Below are positions 20,713 to 29,564 of a DNA stretch of 64,000 bases, one piece after another. The translations under genes were made by a program, and so were the position numbers. Numbering within the stretch: the stretch's first letter is position 1; each line of letters starts with the position of its first letter. This stretch comes from Planctomycetota bacterium (GTDB lineage Bacteria; Planctomycetota; PLA2; JAEUHO01): the NCBI GenBank assembly GCA_028281445.1, contig JANQJW010000003.1:1-64000 (forward strand), given 5' to 3'. The notes under the pieces were generated by a model, which was given only the letters and a program-made list of their open reading frames with translations, did not search any database and was not told the DNA's origin.

Positions 20713-23043
20713 ATGCTGCCCGCACGTGGAACGCTCATCGCGCTGCTCATCCTGTCTCTCGCCGCCTGCGGCGGTTCCAGCAACCAGGCTCCAGGGGGCG
20801 GCAGTGGCGGCGGCGGCGGCGGCAACGGGAGCGCGGGAGCCCCGTCGGGCGCGTTCCTCGCTCCGCAGTTGGGCGCCGCCGGCATGCTCGGGGACACCAT
20901 CGCCGTTCGCTTCGTCGCCGACGACGACGGCGAGGCGACGGTGCGGATCGTGGCCGATGCCGACCGGGACCTCGCCACCCAGGGCGATCAGACGGTGCTC
21001 TTCCAGGGCATCGACGCCAACGGCGTCGCCCAGGACACCACGCTTGTCTTGGCCGCCCCGCTGACGGCGGGCGCACACGCACTCGTGCTGCAGATCGACG
21101 ATGGGGTCAACCCCCTCGTCGAGGTCGCCCTGCCGTTCCCGCTCATCGTCTACCGGGGCATCGCCGGCGTCGCGCCCCCGCGCAGCAATCGGTACGGCGT
21201 GGCGAACGGCGTCGTGATCTTCTCGCGCGGTGAGGCCGAGGATGCCGCGGGCGTGCTCAACGGCGACGCCGACGCCACCGACGGGGTCATGGTCGCGCTG
21301 CAGGTCGGAACAGGGATCATGACCCAGCCTGTACCGAGCCCCTCCATGGACGTGACGCCGTTCGCAGGCGGCGTGGCGCGGGTGCTCCGGGCGGAAGGCG
21401 GCACGCTGACGTGGGTCACGAACGAAGCGGACGAAGGTGTGAACCTCAACGCGACGAACGTGCAGAACGCGACGCGCCCCTTCGTAGCGGACGTCGACCA
21501 GACCGACCAGATGCTGTCCTACATCGTCCCCGGTACGTCGCTTACGCCGCGGACGAACACGTACGGTGGCGCGACGCAGATCGTGGGCCGTGTGGACGGA
21601 CGCGTCGTTGCCTTCTTTGCCGAAGCGGGTGAGGGCACGGGTGCCGGCGGCGGCACGGATCTCAACGCGGACGGCGACGCCGCGGACTCGATGATGGGCT
21701 ATCTCGATCCGAGCGTCGGGGCAGGACCGTTCGAGTTCAACCAGATGGTGTTCTACAACGTGCCTGCCGCGGCAGCGGCGGGTCCCGACTTCCGCCACGC
21801 CGGCCAGCAGGCCTGTGGTTTCCTCACGAGCGAAGTCGGCTCCGCCGCCGGAACCGACTTCAACGCCGACGGCGACGGGCTCGACACGTTCCTGTTCCTG
21901 GGCAACCTGCTCACCGCGGGTGGCGCGGGTGCCCCCGGCATGATCGCCACGCTCGCCGGCACGCCCAACGTGGGCCCGCCGATGCCCGTAGACCCGGGCG
22001 GGGCGTTCGACGTGACGCTGGACCTGCGCGCGGGCTACTACGCGGACGAAGCGGCTGCGGGTGCCGGCGGAACGGATCTCAACGGCGATCTCGTGCTCGG
22101 CTTCGTACCCGCGTTCTACGACACGAACACGCTCACGCAGACGATCCCGGCGAGCACGACCGGTCCGCTGAACGCGCCGGCCGGCTCGGCGACGATGATC
22201 TACGACGTCACGCGACTCTTCTTCACCGTGCAGGAAGGCCCGCGCGTCGACCCCGGGCTGGGAACGAACGGCGACAACGACGGCGGCGCCGACCTGGCGA
22301 TCCTCTATTGGGTGGATCACGCGGCGGCGCAGGTAGTCGCGCAGCCGGTCGCGGTCAACTTCGGCGGCGCGCTGACGCTGCAGGCACTCTCCTTGGACGG
22401 CGGCGGCTCGGCAACGCAGCTCGCCCCCGGGTGGATCGCGCTCCTGGTCAGCGAGGCCGCCAACGGCAATCAGGACATCAACGGCAGCGGCGTCGTGGAC
22501 ATGGCCTACCTCCTGCTCGAAACGGGCGCGGGCCCGGCTCCGGTCGTCCACAATCCCAACCTGGTGCCCTCGACCGCAGGCACGTTCCCGATGGCAGGGA
22601 TCTACCTCGAGTCCCCGCAGGCGGGCGACGAGGGTGTCGTTCTACGACTCACCGAGGCTGCCAATGGCATCCTCGACGGCGATGGCAACGCGACCGAGAC
22701 GTTCCTGGCCTACATCTCGTTCCGGACGCCGACGAACACCAGCATCCTCGATGCCGGCGGTGATCACTGCGCGGTGGCCAACGGGATGATCGGCGTGACC
22801 GCGAACGAGGCGCTCACCGGTGTCGACTACGACGGCAACGGGTCGATGCAGGACCACGTGTTCCGCGTGCTGGATCGCACGGGCGCCGTCCGTGAGAAGG
22901 GGCGGCTCTGCTCGACGTTGTCGGTTCCTGCCACGGAGACCGGGCAGGTGTGGGCCTTCCTGCGTGACGAGGCGGTCGAGGGCCGCGACATGAACGGCGA
23001 CAACGACACCGTGGACCAGATCCTGGGCATCTGGCTTCCGTAG
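20713..23043 (+). CDS. Lipoprotein with ten acidic D-x-N-G-D-G-D repeats
   Basis: 776 residues from the ATG at 20713, with AGGAGG eight bases upstream. The signal peptide ends in LLILSLAAC (lipobox), followed by a Gly/Ser linker. About ten repeats of 50-72 residues follow, each built on strand-E-loop-acidic motif-strand, for example AGGGTDLNADGDAADSMMG, AAGTDFNADGDGLDTFLF, GVDYDGNGSMQDHVF and GRDMNGDNDTVDQILGIWLP, which ends the protein. The acidic loop resembles calcium loops of FG-GAP, thrombospondin-3 and dockerin modules, suggesting a beta-propeller-like, Ca2+-binding surface protein; this is inference. A second gene at 29565 has the same ten-repeat plan. Confidence 0.65.
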   Translation: MLPARGTLIALLILSLAACGGSSNQAPGGGSGGGGGGNGSAGAPSGAFLAPQLGAAGMLGDTIAVRFVADDDGEATVRIVADADRDLATQGDQTVLFQGIDANGVAQDTTLVLAAPLTAGAHALVLQIDDGVNPLVEVALPFPLIVYRGIAGVAPPRSNRYGVANGVVIFSRGEAEDAAGVLNGDADATDGVMVALQVGTGIMTQPVPSPSMDVTPFAGGVARVLRAEGGTLTWVTNEADEGVNLNATNVQNATRPFVADVDQTDQMLSYIVPGTSLTPRTNTYGGATQIVGRVDGRVVAFFAEAGEGTGAGGGTDLNADGDAADSMMGYLDPSVGAGPFEFNQMVFYNVPAAAAAGPDFRHAGQQACGFLTSEVGSAAGTDFNADGDGLDTFLFLGNLLTAGGAGAPGMIATLAGTPNVGPPMPVDPGGAFDVTLDLRAGYYADEAAAGAGGTDLNGDLVLGFVPAFYDTNTLTQTIPASTTGPLNAPAGSATMIYDVTRLFFTVQEGPRVDPGLGTNGDNDGGADLAILYWVDHAAAQVVAQPVAVNFGGALTLQALSLDGGGSATQLAPGWIALLVSEAANGNQDINGSGVVDMAYLLLETGAGPAPVVHNPNLVPSTAGTFPMAGIYLESPQAGDEGVVLRLTEAANGILDGDGNATETFLAYISFRTPTNTSILDAGGDHCAVANGMIGVTANEALTGVDYDGNGSMQDHVFRVLDRTGAVREKGRLCSTLSVPATETGQVWAFLRDEAVEGRDMNGDNDTVDQILGIWLP

Positions 23044-23104
23044 CAGCGCGCAGCGGCTGCCACGACCACGACCATCACCACCACCACGAGCGCACGCAAC
23101 ACCA

Positions 23105-23830
23105 TCACGCCGCCTGTGCGTTCACTCCTGGTCCCTGCGCACGCCGCAGATACACCGGCAGCGCGATCAGCAGGAGCCCGCCGCATGCGATCCAGAACGC
23201 GGGCGGGAAGTTGGCGAAGACCGCTTCTGCGACGTCGCGCAGCGGGTAGTCGGGCAGCCACGGACGCGCCATCGTCATCGGCAGCGTCATGAAATGCGCG
23301 AAGCACAACAACGCCTGCGCGGCGACCGTGGCCTCCACCGCGCCGAGCGCGCGATCCGCCCGGCGGCGCCAGAACAGGATGATCACGATGACGACCCACG
23401 CAAACGCGCCCTCGACGACACCGATGGGCAGCGGAAGGAAGGGCGCGTAGTCCGAGCGCAGGTAGACCGCTTCGAAGAACACCAACCCGAGCGAGAGGAG
23501 CACCAACGCGGCGCCGACGATCCTCCGAAAACGGACGAGGAGCAGGGCAAGCAGCCAGACCGGGACGAGCAGGAACGGGTACCAGGCGCGCTGCATCCAG
23601 AGCGCCTCGTACTTGGGCGGAGACGTGAAGATCGGGCCGACGGCTGAGCGCAGCAACGGCGCAGGCACCTGGTCGGTCCCCCCGATGTACGTGCCGGCAC
23701 TGACCTCGTAGTACGTGGCGGTCAGCGTTCCAAGCCGCGGATGGCGCTCGTAGCGCATTGTCGGAAAGAACCCGCAGACCCCGACGAGCACGATGCCGAG
23801 GAACTGCAGAAGACGGACGGGCTTTGACAC
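23105..23830 (-). CDS. Multi-pass membrane protein of unknown function
   Basis: 241 residues from a GTG at 23830, chosen because it opens a hydrophobic segment (LLQFLGIVLVGVCGFF) and lies just beyond the end of the upstream gene. About six transmembrane helices, one per 35 residues, with a loop after the first helix containing YYEVSAGTYIGG and a basic FWRRRADR in the middle. No family recognised. It is 40 bases downstream of the fused ABC gene and may be its operon partner. The 61 bases between it and the repeat lipoprotein are a CAC-rich stretch without a visible signal. Confidence 0.55.
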   Translation of the reverse strand: MSKPVRLLQFLGIVLVGVCGFFPTMRYERHPRLGTLTATYYEVSAGTYIGGTDQVPAPLLRSAVGPIFTSPPKYEALWMQRAWYPFLLVPVWLLALLLVRFRRIVGAALVLLSLGLVFFEAVYLRSDYAPFLPLPIGVVEGAFAWVVIVIILFWRRRADRALGAVEATVAAQALLCFAHFMTLPMTMARPWLPDYPLRDVAEAVFANFPPAFWIACGGLLLIALPVYLRRAQGPGVNAQAA

Positions 23831-23870
23831 GGCCGGGCAGCCTACGCAGGAAGGAGGACCGGCACGAGTG

Positions 23871-25415
23871 TCAGAATTCGAGGAAGGCGAAGAGCGCGTG
23901 CACGGCGAGAACGAGCAGGAGTCCGCGCAGCAAGGTGCGATGGATGCCCTTGACCACCTGCTCCGGCGAACGCTTCGGCGCGATCGCGACGCGGTAGGCG
24001 ATCGCCGCGACGCCGATGGCGCTGACACCGACCTTGCCAACGATCCATGGCAGGTCGCCCTTCGCGATCTCCTGGACGAAGGCCGCATGGAAGTAGCGTG
24101 CCGAGAAGCCCGGGTGGCCCCACAGGAAGACCACGAGTGAGGTGAGGTAGGACAGGCCGGCGGCGAGCGCGCTGAACAGCAACCCGGCCGCGAGCTGACC
24201 GGCAGCGGTGGGCAGCAGCAGGTGCCGCCGCAGCGGCACGCGCAGGAGCTGCAGCGCGTCGATCTGGCGCGTGAGGCTCATGTGCCCGAGGTGGGCTGCC
24301 GCTGCGGCTCCGAGCTTGGCAGCGAGAAGGATCGACACCATGAGCGGAATGCCGACCCGGATGTAGATGAGCCCCAGACCGGCGATCAAGTCCTCCTGCA
24401 CCAGCGGCTCGGTCCACTCTCGTTTGGGCAGACGTTCGAACAGGAAGTAGGTACCCGTCACTGCCGTTAGCATCGCGCTCAGACCCACGAACGCCGCTAC
24501 GCCCGGGGCGAGGTCGCGCCGGAGCGCGCTGCGCAGGCGGGGGCCGTCGAGCGCGTGCCCGATCCGGAGGAAGGCCAGAGGGACGAGGATCAGGTGGACC
24601 CAGTCCAACAGCACCTCGGCCGTGCCCGTCGCGAGCTGCGCCCACCACGCAGCCAGGCGCCGCGGCAACGCGGGCGGCCGCGGGATGGTCTCCGTAGCCC
24701 GTGTCTTGGCGCGCTCGAGCAGGTCGTGGAGCGTAGCGACGGTCTCGGGCCCGGGCGGCAGCTTGCGGATCCGGTGCTCCACCGGATCGATGACGAGCAC
24801 GACATCGACCATGTCCGTGAACGCCTCGTAGTCGTGCGTGATGATCAATGTCAGGCGACGGTGGCTCTCGTTGATCGCCTGGACGACCTGTTGCACGTTC
24901 ACGGGGTCGAGGCCCGTGGTCGGTTCGTCGTACACGATCACACCGGCACCGCGTAGCAGCGTGCGGCCGATGGCAACGCGCATGCCTTCGCCACCCGAGC
25001 AGACGGTGATCGGACGATCGAGCTCCTCGAGGTTGAGCCGCTCGGCGATCTGCGCGCGCGATGTGGTGTCCGAACTACCGAACCGCAGGTTCTGCGCGAT
25101 CGTCAGGTCGTCGAACAATCCGCTGCGCTGTAGCTGGAACACGGCGCCGATCCGCGCGTCCCGCGTTTCGGGATCGCCGCCCAGGAGCTCCTCCCCGTCC
25201 AGACGCAGCGATCCATCGACCTGCAGTCCGGGCGTCGCCGGTCCCGCGAACCCGAGCAGGAGGTCGGCGATGAGCGACTTGCCCGCGCCGGACGCGCCGA
25301 CGAGCAGCACGCGCTCGCCTTCGTGCAACGCGAAGTCACTCGCTTCGAGCAGCCGGCGTTCGCCGGCGCGGATGGCGAGTCCGTCCGCGGAGAGAACCGG
25401 TGCCCCGCCCGGCAT
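23871..25415 (-). CDS. Fused ABC ATPase-permease of the Mla (MCE lipid transport) type
   Basis: 514 residues from the ATG at 25415. Residues about 1-240 are an ABC ATPase: Walker A GASGAGKS, Q-loop FQLQRSGLFDDLT, signature CSGGEGMRVAIGR, Walker B VIVYDEPTTGLDP, switch His in ITHD. Residues about 270-514 match the MlaE permease family, with a LTAVTGTYFLFERLP segment, LAAKLGAAAAAHLGHMSLTRQIDALQLL and several transmembrane helices. In most bacteria MlaF and MlaE are separate genes; here they form one chain. The start overlaps the stop of the MCE-like gene by one base (TGATG), so the three-part transporter is co-translated. Likely role: retrograde or anterograde phospholipid movement across the envelope. 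Confidence 0.85.
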   Translation of the reverse strand: MPGGAPVLSADGLAIRAGERRLLEASDFALHEGERVLLVGASGAGKSLIADLLLGFAGPATPGLQVDGSLRLDGEELLGGDPETRDARIGAVFQLQRSGLFDDLTIAQNLRFGSSDTTSRAQIAERLNLEELDRPITVCSGGEGMRVAIGRTLLRGAGVIVYDEPTTGLDPVNVQQVVQAINESHRRLTLIITHDYEAFTDMVDVVLVIDPVEHRIRKLPPGPETVATLHDLLERAKTRATETIPRPPALPRRLAAWWAQLATGTAEVLLDWVHLILVPLAFLRIGHALDGPRLRSALRRDLAPGVAAFVGLSAMLTAVTGTYFLFERLPKREWTEPLVQEDLIAGLGLIYIRVGIPLMVSILLAAKLGAAAAAHLGHMSLTRQIDALQLLRVPLRRHLLLPTAAGQLAAGLLFSALAAGLSYLTSLVVFLWGHPGFSARYFHAAFVQEIAKGDLPWIVGKVGVSAIGVAAIAYRVAIAPKRSPEQVVKGIHRTLLRGLLLVLAVHALFAFLEF

Positions 25416-26464
25416 CAACGCTCCCGCTCGAGCAGCAGCAGCGCCGTCTTCTTGTCGAGCAGCTGGGTGCGCAGCAGGGCCGCAAAGCGAACGCGAAAGC
25501 CGCCTCCGGGTGCCTGGATGAACTCGTCGGCGGCGTAGCGGAGGAGGGCTTCGCCTTCCGATTCCAGCCTCTTGCGCTGCGAGGCGAGGATGGGTTGCAC
25601 GAGCTCCTCGCGCGCCGCAGCGAAGAGCTCGCCGCCTGCCCAGGTCTGGAGCTCCCCCGCGTGCGCGCGAATCACGGCACCGACGTTGCGCACGACCTTG
25701 GTCTCGTTGTTCGTCCACCAGTCGCGCGCCGCGGACTCGACGGTGGGCATGAGCTTCTTGAGGATGCCCTTCTCGTCGCCGCTGATGAACTTCACGCCGA
25801 GCCCGAGCTTGTCCCAGACGTCGAGCTTGCCCTCGACCCGCCAAGCCACGTAGCGCGTGAGGTCGTCGAGGAACGGCTGCATGCTTGTGATCAGACCACT
25901 GCTGATCTTGGAGAGCAGTGCCTTGGCCTGCGTGTCGCGTGTGGGATCGATGCGCTTGACGAAGGCCGGGAAGTTCTTCTCGGCCTCGGGCAGGATCGAC
26001 TCCGCCCACAGCCTCTCGATGCGACCCGCGATCTCGGTGCTGAAGCGCTCGGCCGCCTCCGGGGTCACGGCCATGTCGAGCGCGGCTCCAAGCTTCTTGC
26101 TCGGCGTGTACATGACGAGTCGCCACGGCCCGCGCGTGTCGGCGTCGGGTGCGAATCGCAGGTGCACGCGCGCGCGGCCCTCCGACAGGGCCTCGAACCG
26201 GCGAACGTGGGCGATCGCCTGCGGCCGGTCGCCATCGCTGACGAGGTAGACGGGTAGCCCCTCGGAGAGGCCCTTCGCGGTCTGGACCTCGAAGGAGACG
26301 TCGCCCTCACGCGATGTGTCGAAGACACTGGTGATGGACGACACGATGCGCCGCATCGGCTGCGCAACCGTCGGAGATGCGGCAAGAACACCCAGCCCGA
26401 TTCCGAGGGCGGCAAGCACGCACGTACCGATCAGCATCTTGAAACGGGTGTGGCGCGCGGTCAT
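25415..26464 (-). CDS. MCE-like periplasmic substrate-binding partner (MlaD-type)
   Basis: 349 residues from the ATG at 26464. One N-terminal membrane anchor (MLIGTCVLAALGIGLGVLA) is followed by a beta-rich block (residues about 55-125) with FEVQTAKGLSEGLPVYLV and IAHVRRFEAL, which fits the MCE pattern of a GLxxGxxV strand and a V-x-x-I stretch but is clearly diverged. The remainder is helical, about 200 residues, with no coiled-coil pore seen. The adjacent ATPase-permease gene, overlapping by one base, is the main support for an MCE role. Confidence 0.6.
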   Translation of the reverse strand: MTARHTRFKMLIGTCVLAALGIGLGVLAASPTVAQPMRRIVSSITSVFDTSREGDVSFEVQTAKGLSEGLPVYLVSDGDRPQAIAHVRRFEALSEGRARVHLRFAPDADTRGPWRLVMYTPSKKLGAALDMAVTPEAAERFSTEIAGRIERLWAESILPEAEKNFPAFVKRIDPTRDTQAKALLSKISSGLITSMQPFLDDLTRYVAWRVEGKLDVWDKLGLGVKFISGDEKGILKKLMPTVESAARDWWTNNETKVVRNVGAVIRAHAGELQTWAGGELFAAAREELVQPILASQRKRLESEGEALLRYAADEFIQAPGGGFRVRFAALLRTQLLDKKTALLLLERER

Positions 26465-26495
26465 GCGCGCCCATCGTAGGCGGCCACCCGGCGGA

Positions 26496-27158
26496 TCAAT
26501 CGGCCGTGGGCTCGGGCGCGTCTTCTGGGGCCGCACGAGCGGCCGATCGAGGCGGTTCGAACGCGGGGACGCGGCTCTCCAGCAAGCCGCGCACGTCTGC
26601 CTCGTGCGCATCGATCAGCGCGGCCGGCCGGCCGTCGAGCTGCGTCCGGCCGTCGAGGTCGCGGACGACGAAGCCAACCTGCACGCCATGGTCCACGCGG
26701 ACGTGGAAGTCCTCGGCGCCTGCGGCGAGCAGGGCCTCGTAGACGGCGGGTCGATCGCGTTTCGCCGTGAAGACCTCGCACGGGCCGTCCATCGCGCCTG
26801 CGGCCTGCCGGGCCCAGTGTGCAAGGGCACCGGCGTAGCGATCGTCCTGCGGCAGTACGTCGAGTCGTATGCGCAGCCGCTGCCGGAAGCGCTCCCACAG
26901 GGCTTCGAACGCGGTGGCCTCCACGGACTCGATCTCGCGGTCGGCTTCCGCCTCCTGGGCTTCGTCCGCGGCCTCACCGCGCGCCCGGCCGAGGTCGCGT
27001 GCGGCATCACGCAGCTCGGCCATGCGGTCTTCCGCTTCGGTGACGATGCGGCGCGACTCGTTGAGCGCGCGGTCCTCCTGACGGCGGCAGGCAGCCTTCG
27101 CGTCCTCGATCACGATGCGGACGAGCGCTTCCAGATCCGGCGGTTCGTAGCCGACCAT
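26496..27158 (-). CDS. V-type ATPase subunit E-like protein
   Basis: 220 residues. A long charged helix at the N-terminus (DLEALVRIVIEDAKAACRRQED, then RRIVTEAEDRMAELRDAARD) leads to a compact alpha/beta domain with LPQDDRYAGALAHW and GVQVGFVVRDLDGRTQLDGRPAALI, followed by a disordered tail. This is the plan of the peripheral-stalk E subunit of V/A-type ATPases (coiled coil, then a domain that binds the A/B head). It starts directly after the stop of the subunit I-like gene. The A, B, C, D, F and proteolipid subunits are not in this window. Confidence 0.7.
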   Translation of the reverse strand: MVGYEPPDLEALVRIVIEDAKAACRRQEDRALNESRRIVTEAEDRMAELRDAARDLGRARGEAADEAQEAEADREIESVEATAFEALWERFRQRLRIRLDVLPQDDRYAGALAHWARQAAGAMDGPCEVFTAKRDRPAVYEALLAAGAEDFHVRVDHGVQVGFVVRDLDGRTQLDGRPAALIDAHEADVRGLLESRVPAFEPPRSAARAAPEDAPEPTAD

Positions 27159-29072
27159 CTAGGTCTCCCCCACGCGACGCATGCGCCGGCGGAACGGCTC
27201 GAACGAGCGGCCGATGCGACTACCGCCGAGCGCAAGGTCGTACGGCACGCCCATCGCGAGGTGTGCCGGATCGGCCACGACCGCGAGCGCGGCGACGAGC
27301 AGCACGAGCGGGCCGATCACGAAGTCGAGGACGGAAGGTGCGACCCAGCCGGCCAACACGAGCTGGAAGGCAAGCAGCGCTGCGCCTGCCACTGCGACGA
27401 GGCGGACCACGCCGACGAGGTCGAGACAGAGACGCACGAAGAAGCCTCGCGGACCGGCGAGAAGGAACACGCCGACGGCGGCGGCGGGTGCAAGGATCCA
27501 GAGGGCGTGCAGCGCGCTCTCGGGCGCTATTGCCGAAGCGGCCAGCCCGGCGACCACGGCGTAGTGCAACGCGGCGACCAGCGCGGTGCGTGCTCGCGCT
27601 GTCTGGCCCTGACGCGCCGTCCACAGCGCCACCGCCACGCCCCACAGGCTCAGCAAGAGCGAGAACGCGCCGAGCACGACAAGCACGCGAGCGAAGGGCT
27701 GCATCAGCGACGGCAGGTGTCCGGCGACAGCAGGGAGCGCGACGATGCCCCAGGCCTCCCCGAACCAGGCCTCACCGGCCGGGCCGAACGCACGACCGCC
27801 GAGCACGCCCAGGCCGAGCGCCATGAGGCCGCCGACCTGCGCAAGCAAGGCGGTGTCGCGGCGCGGCGAGCCCTTGCCCGCGGCATGCTGCAGGACCGCG
27901 CCGGCGAGCAGCAGAAGGAGCCCGCCGGCGATGTCGGCCCACGCGATGCCCACCGCGATCGGCGTCAGCAGAGCCAACACGGAGGTGATCGAGACGTCGC
28001 CGAAGCGGCGCGGCCCAAGGCCGTGGAGCGCCGCCAGCGGCACCGCAGCGATCTTGCGCGGGAGGCTGGGCTCATCGCCCGCGTCCGCGAGCGGGCGCAC
28101 GACGACCGTCTCGCCGTGACGCCGCCGGATGGCCTCGCGCATGGCCGGCTCGTCCTCCGGTCGCACGTATACGCGCGCCGCGACGACGTGCTCGGTCGCC
28201 GCGAGCGTCTTGCGTGCCGCCATCCGACGCGAAGCATCTTCCAGGGAGTCGAGCAGACGGCGCCCGCGTTCTCCGCGCTCGCGCACACGCGCCGTCAGCG
28301 CAGCACGCGCGTCGCCCTCGGCGCGCAAGGCCTGCGCCAGCTCGTCTGCGATGCGCCCACCGGCATCCGCCGCGGGCAAGGCGCGTAGCTCCGCGCTGAT
28401 CGCGACCGGCTCGGCGCCGAAGACGGCTGCGAGGTCCGTAACGGTGGATGCGTTCTTGGGTCCGGTGGGAAGAACGACGACGCGTGCGCGCGTACCCTCC
28501 GTCCACCGTGCGGTCTCGCCGGCGCGCTCGAGCTTGCGCACGAGGCGCTTGGTGCGACGGCGGCTGCACGTAAGCCGGAAGACGTGGCAGCTCGGGAGGT
28601 CCGTGCCTTCGAGCCGGGCTGCGGCCCTGATGGCGTCCAGGCGGTCGGCATCTTCCTCGCGCAGGCGCACGGTCTCGAGCGCGCTGCGGACTTTGCCCGC
28701 GATGTCGCGGGCCTCGTCCTTGAGCTCGAGCACGGCGCGCTCGTCGATGCCGCCGGGCTTGATGGTCCACAGAGGCCTGCGGTCCGCTCGCTCGCTGCTC
28801 GGCGTGGGCGGCAGGACGCGCTCGATTCCGCGCAAGGAGCGGGACGCCTCGCTGCGGATGAGCTCGGCGTGGACCTCCTCACCCGTCGGCGCGGGCCGGC
28901 TGATGCCGCCTTCGCCCTCGAGGTCGTTGAGCGCGTCGGCCAGGTGGCAGACGCCGGCGTCCTGGAGCGAAGCCAGCCACTCGTCGAGGTTGGCGCGCGG
29001 GCCGAGGATCTCATAGTGAAGAAAGGCATCGCTGTGGAGCAGCGGGCTGGTCGGCGCGGTCGTGGCGACCAT
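27159..29072 (-). CDS. V-type ATPase subunit I (a-subunit homologue)
   Basis: 637 residues. The N-terminal 320 residues are soluble, mixed alpha/beta with long helices, starting near LGPRANLDEWLASLQDAGVCHL, which matches the opening of NtpI/AtpI V-type I subunits. The C-terminal half has about seven transmembrane segments (for example SITSVLALLTPIAVGIAWADI and GGLLLLLAGAVLQHA). In a working enzyme this subunit carries the stator half-channels facing the proteolipid ring. Its ATG overlaps the stop of the preceding small gene and its stop directly abuts the subunit E start, so no proteolipid gene lies between them, unlike in Thermus-type operons. Confidence 0.8.
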   Translation of the reverse strand: MVATTAPTSPLLHSDAFLHYEILGPRANLDEWLASLQDAGVCHLADALNDLEGEGGISRPAPTGEEVHAELIRSEASRSLRGIERVLPPTPSSERADRRPLWTIKPGGIDERAVLELKDEARDIAGKVRSALETVRLREEDADRLDAIRAAARLEGTDLPSCHVFRLTCSRRRTKRLVRKLERAGETARWTEGTRARVVVLPTGPKNASTVTDLAAVFGAEPVAISAELRALPAADAGGRIADELAQALRAEGDARAALTARVRERGERGRRLLDSLEDASRRMAARKTLAATEHVVAARVYVRPEDEPAMREAIRRRHGETVVVRPLADAGDEPSLPRKIAAVPLAALHGLGPRRFGDVSITSVLALLTPIAVGIAWADIAGGLLLLLAGAVLQHAAGKGSPRRDTALLAQVGGLMALGLGVLGGRAFGPAGEAWFGEAWGIVALPAVAGHLPSLMQPFARVLVVLGAFSLLLSLWGVAVALWTARQGQTARARTALVAALHYAVVAGLAASAIAPESALHALWILAPAAAVGVFLLAGPRGFFVRLCLDLVGVVRLVAVAGAALLAFQLVLAGWVAPSVLDFVIGPLVLLVAALAVVADPAHLAMGVPYDLALGGSRIGRSFEPFRRRMRRVGET

Positions 29073-29419
29073 CAGGCGTCTCCCACGATCTTAGCGACGG
29101 CCTCGTCGAGCACGGCGTCGACACTCTCTTCCGCCGCGTCGATCCAGCGGTTGAGCGCGATGCGTGCGTCGCTGACGCGATTGCGCGCGTTGGTCTCCAC
29201 GCCGCGGAGCGCTTCCTTCTCTGCATCGAGGACGGCCTGCCGGAGGGCCTGCTCGCCCTCGACCTTGACCTGCTCGGCCTTGGCCTGGGCCTCCTCGAGC
29301 CGCTCCGCAGCGGCGGTCTCGGCCGCAGCGGTCGTCTGCCGTGCCCAGGCTTCGATGACCAGGAAGGCAGGCAGGGCGGACTTGCCCGCCACGACAGGGG
29401 GAAGCTGAGGGTGTTCCAC
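29072..29419 (-). CDS. V-type ATPase subunit G/H-like coiled-coil protein
   Basis: 115 residues if the GTG at 29419 is used; the open frame extends another 74 codons upstream without coding character, so the start is uncertain. The protein is almost entirely a charged heptad-like helix (WARQTTAAAETAAAERLEEA, EGEQALRQAVLDAEKEALR), as in the peripheral-stalk G (H) subunit that pairs with E. It is the first gene of the G-I-E series and overlaps subunit I by one base. Confidence 0.6.
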   Translation of the reverse strand: MEHPQLPPVVAGKSALPAFLVIEAWARQTTAAAETAAAERLEEAQAKAEQVKVEGEQALRQAVLDAEKEALRGVETNARNRVSDARIALNRWIDAAEESVDAVLDEAVAKIVGDA

Positions 29420-29554
29420 GACGCGGAGGATAGGCCTGGGTACCCCCAGTGGGGGGCGGGGCTCCAGTGCCCGCCTCGATCGGCCGGCGCCGCTCTGCAA
29501 GATCCGGCCGCAACGCGCTCTTCCTTCCGGAGCAGGCACCCGCCTGCCGTTCCC

Positions 29555-29558
29555 GGAG
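29555..29558 (+). promoter_or_regulatory. Ribosome binding site fixing the start of the second repeat protein
   Basis: GGAG seven bases before the ATG at 29565. The remaining 135 bases to the divergent coiled-coil gene must hold promoters for both directions but none is clear. Confidence 0.45.
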
Positions 29559-29564
29559 GCTCCC

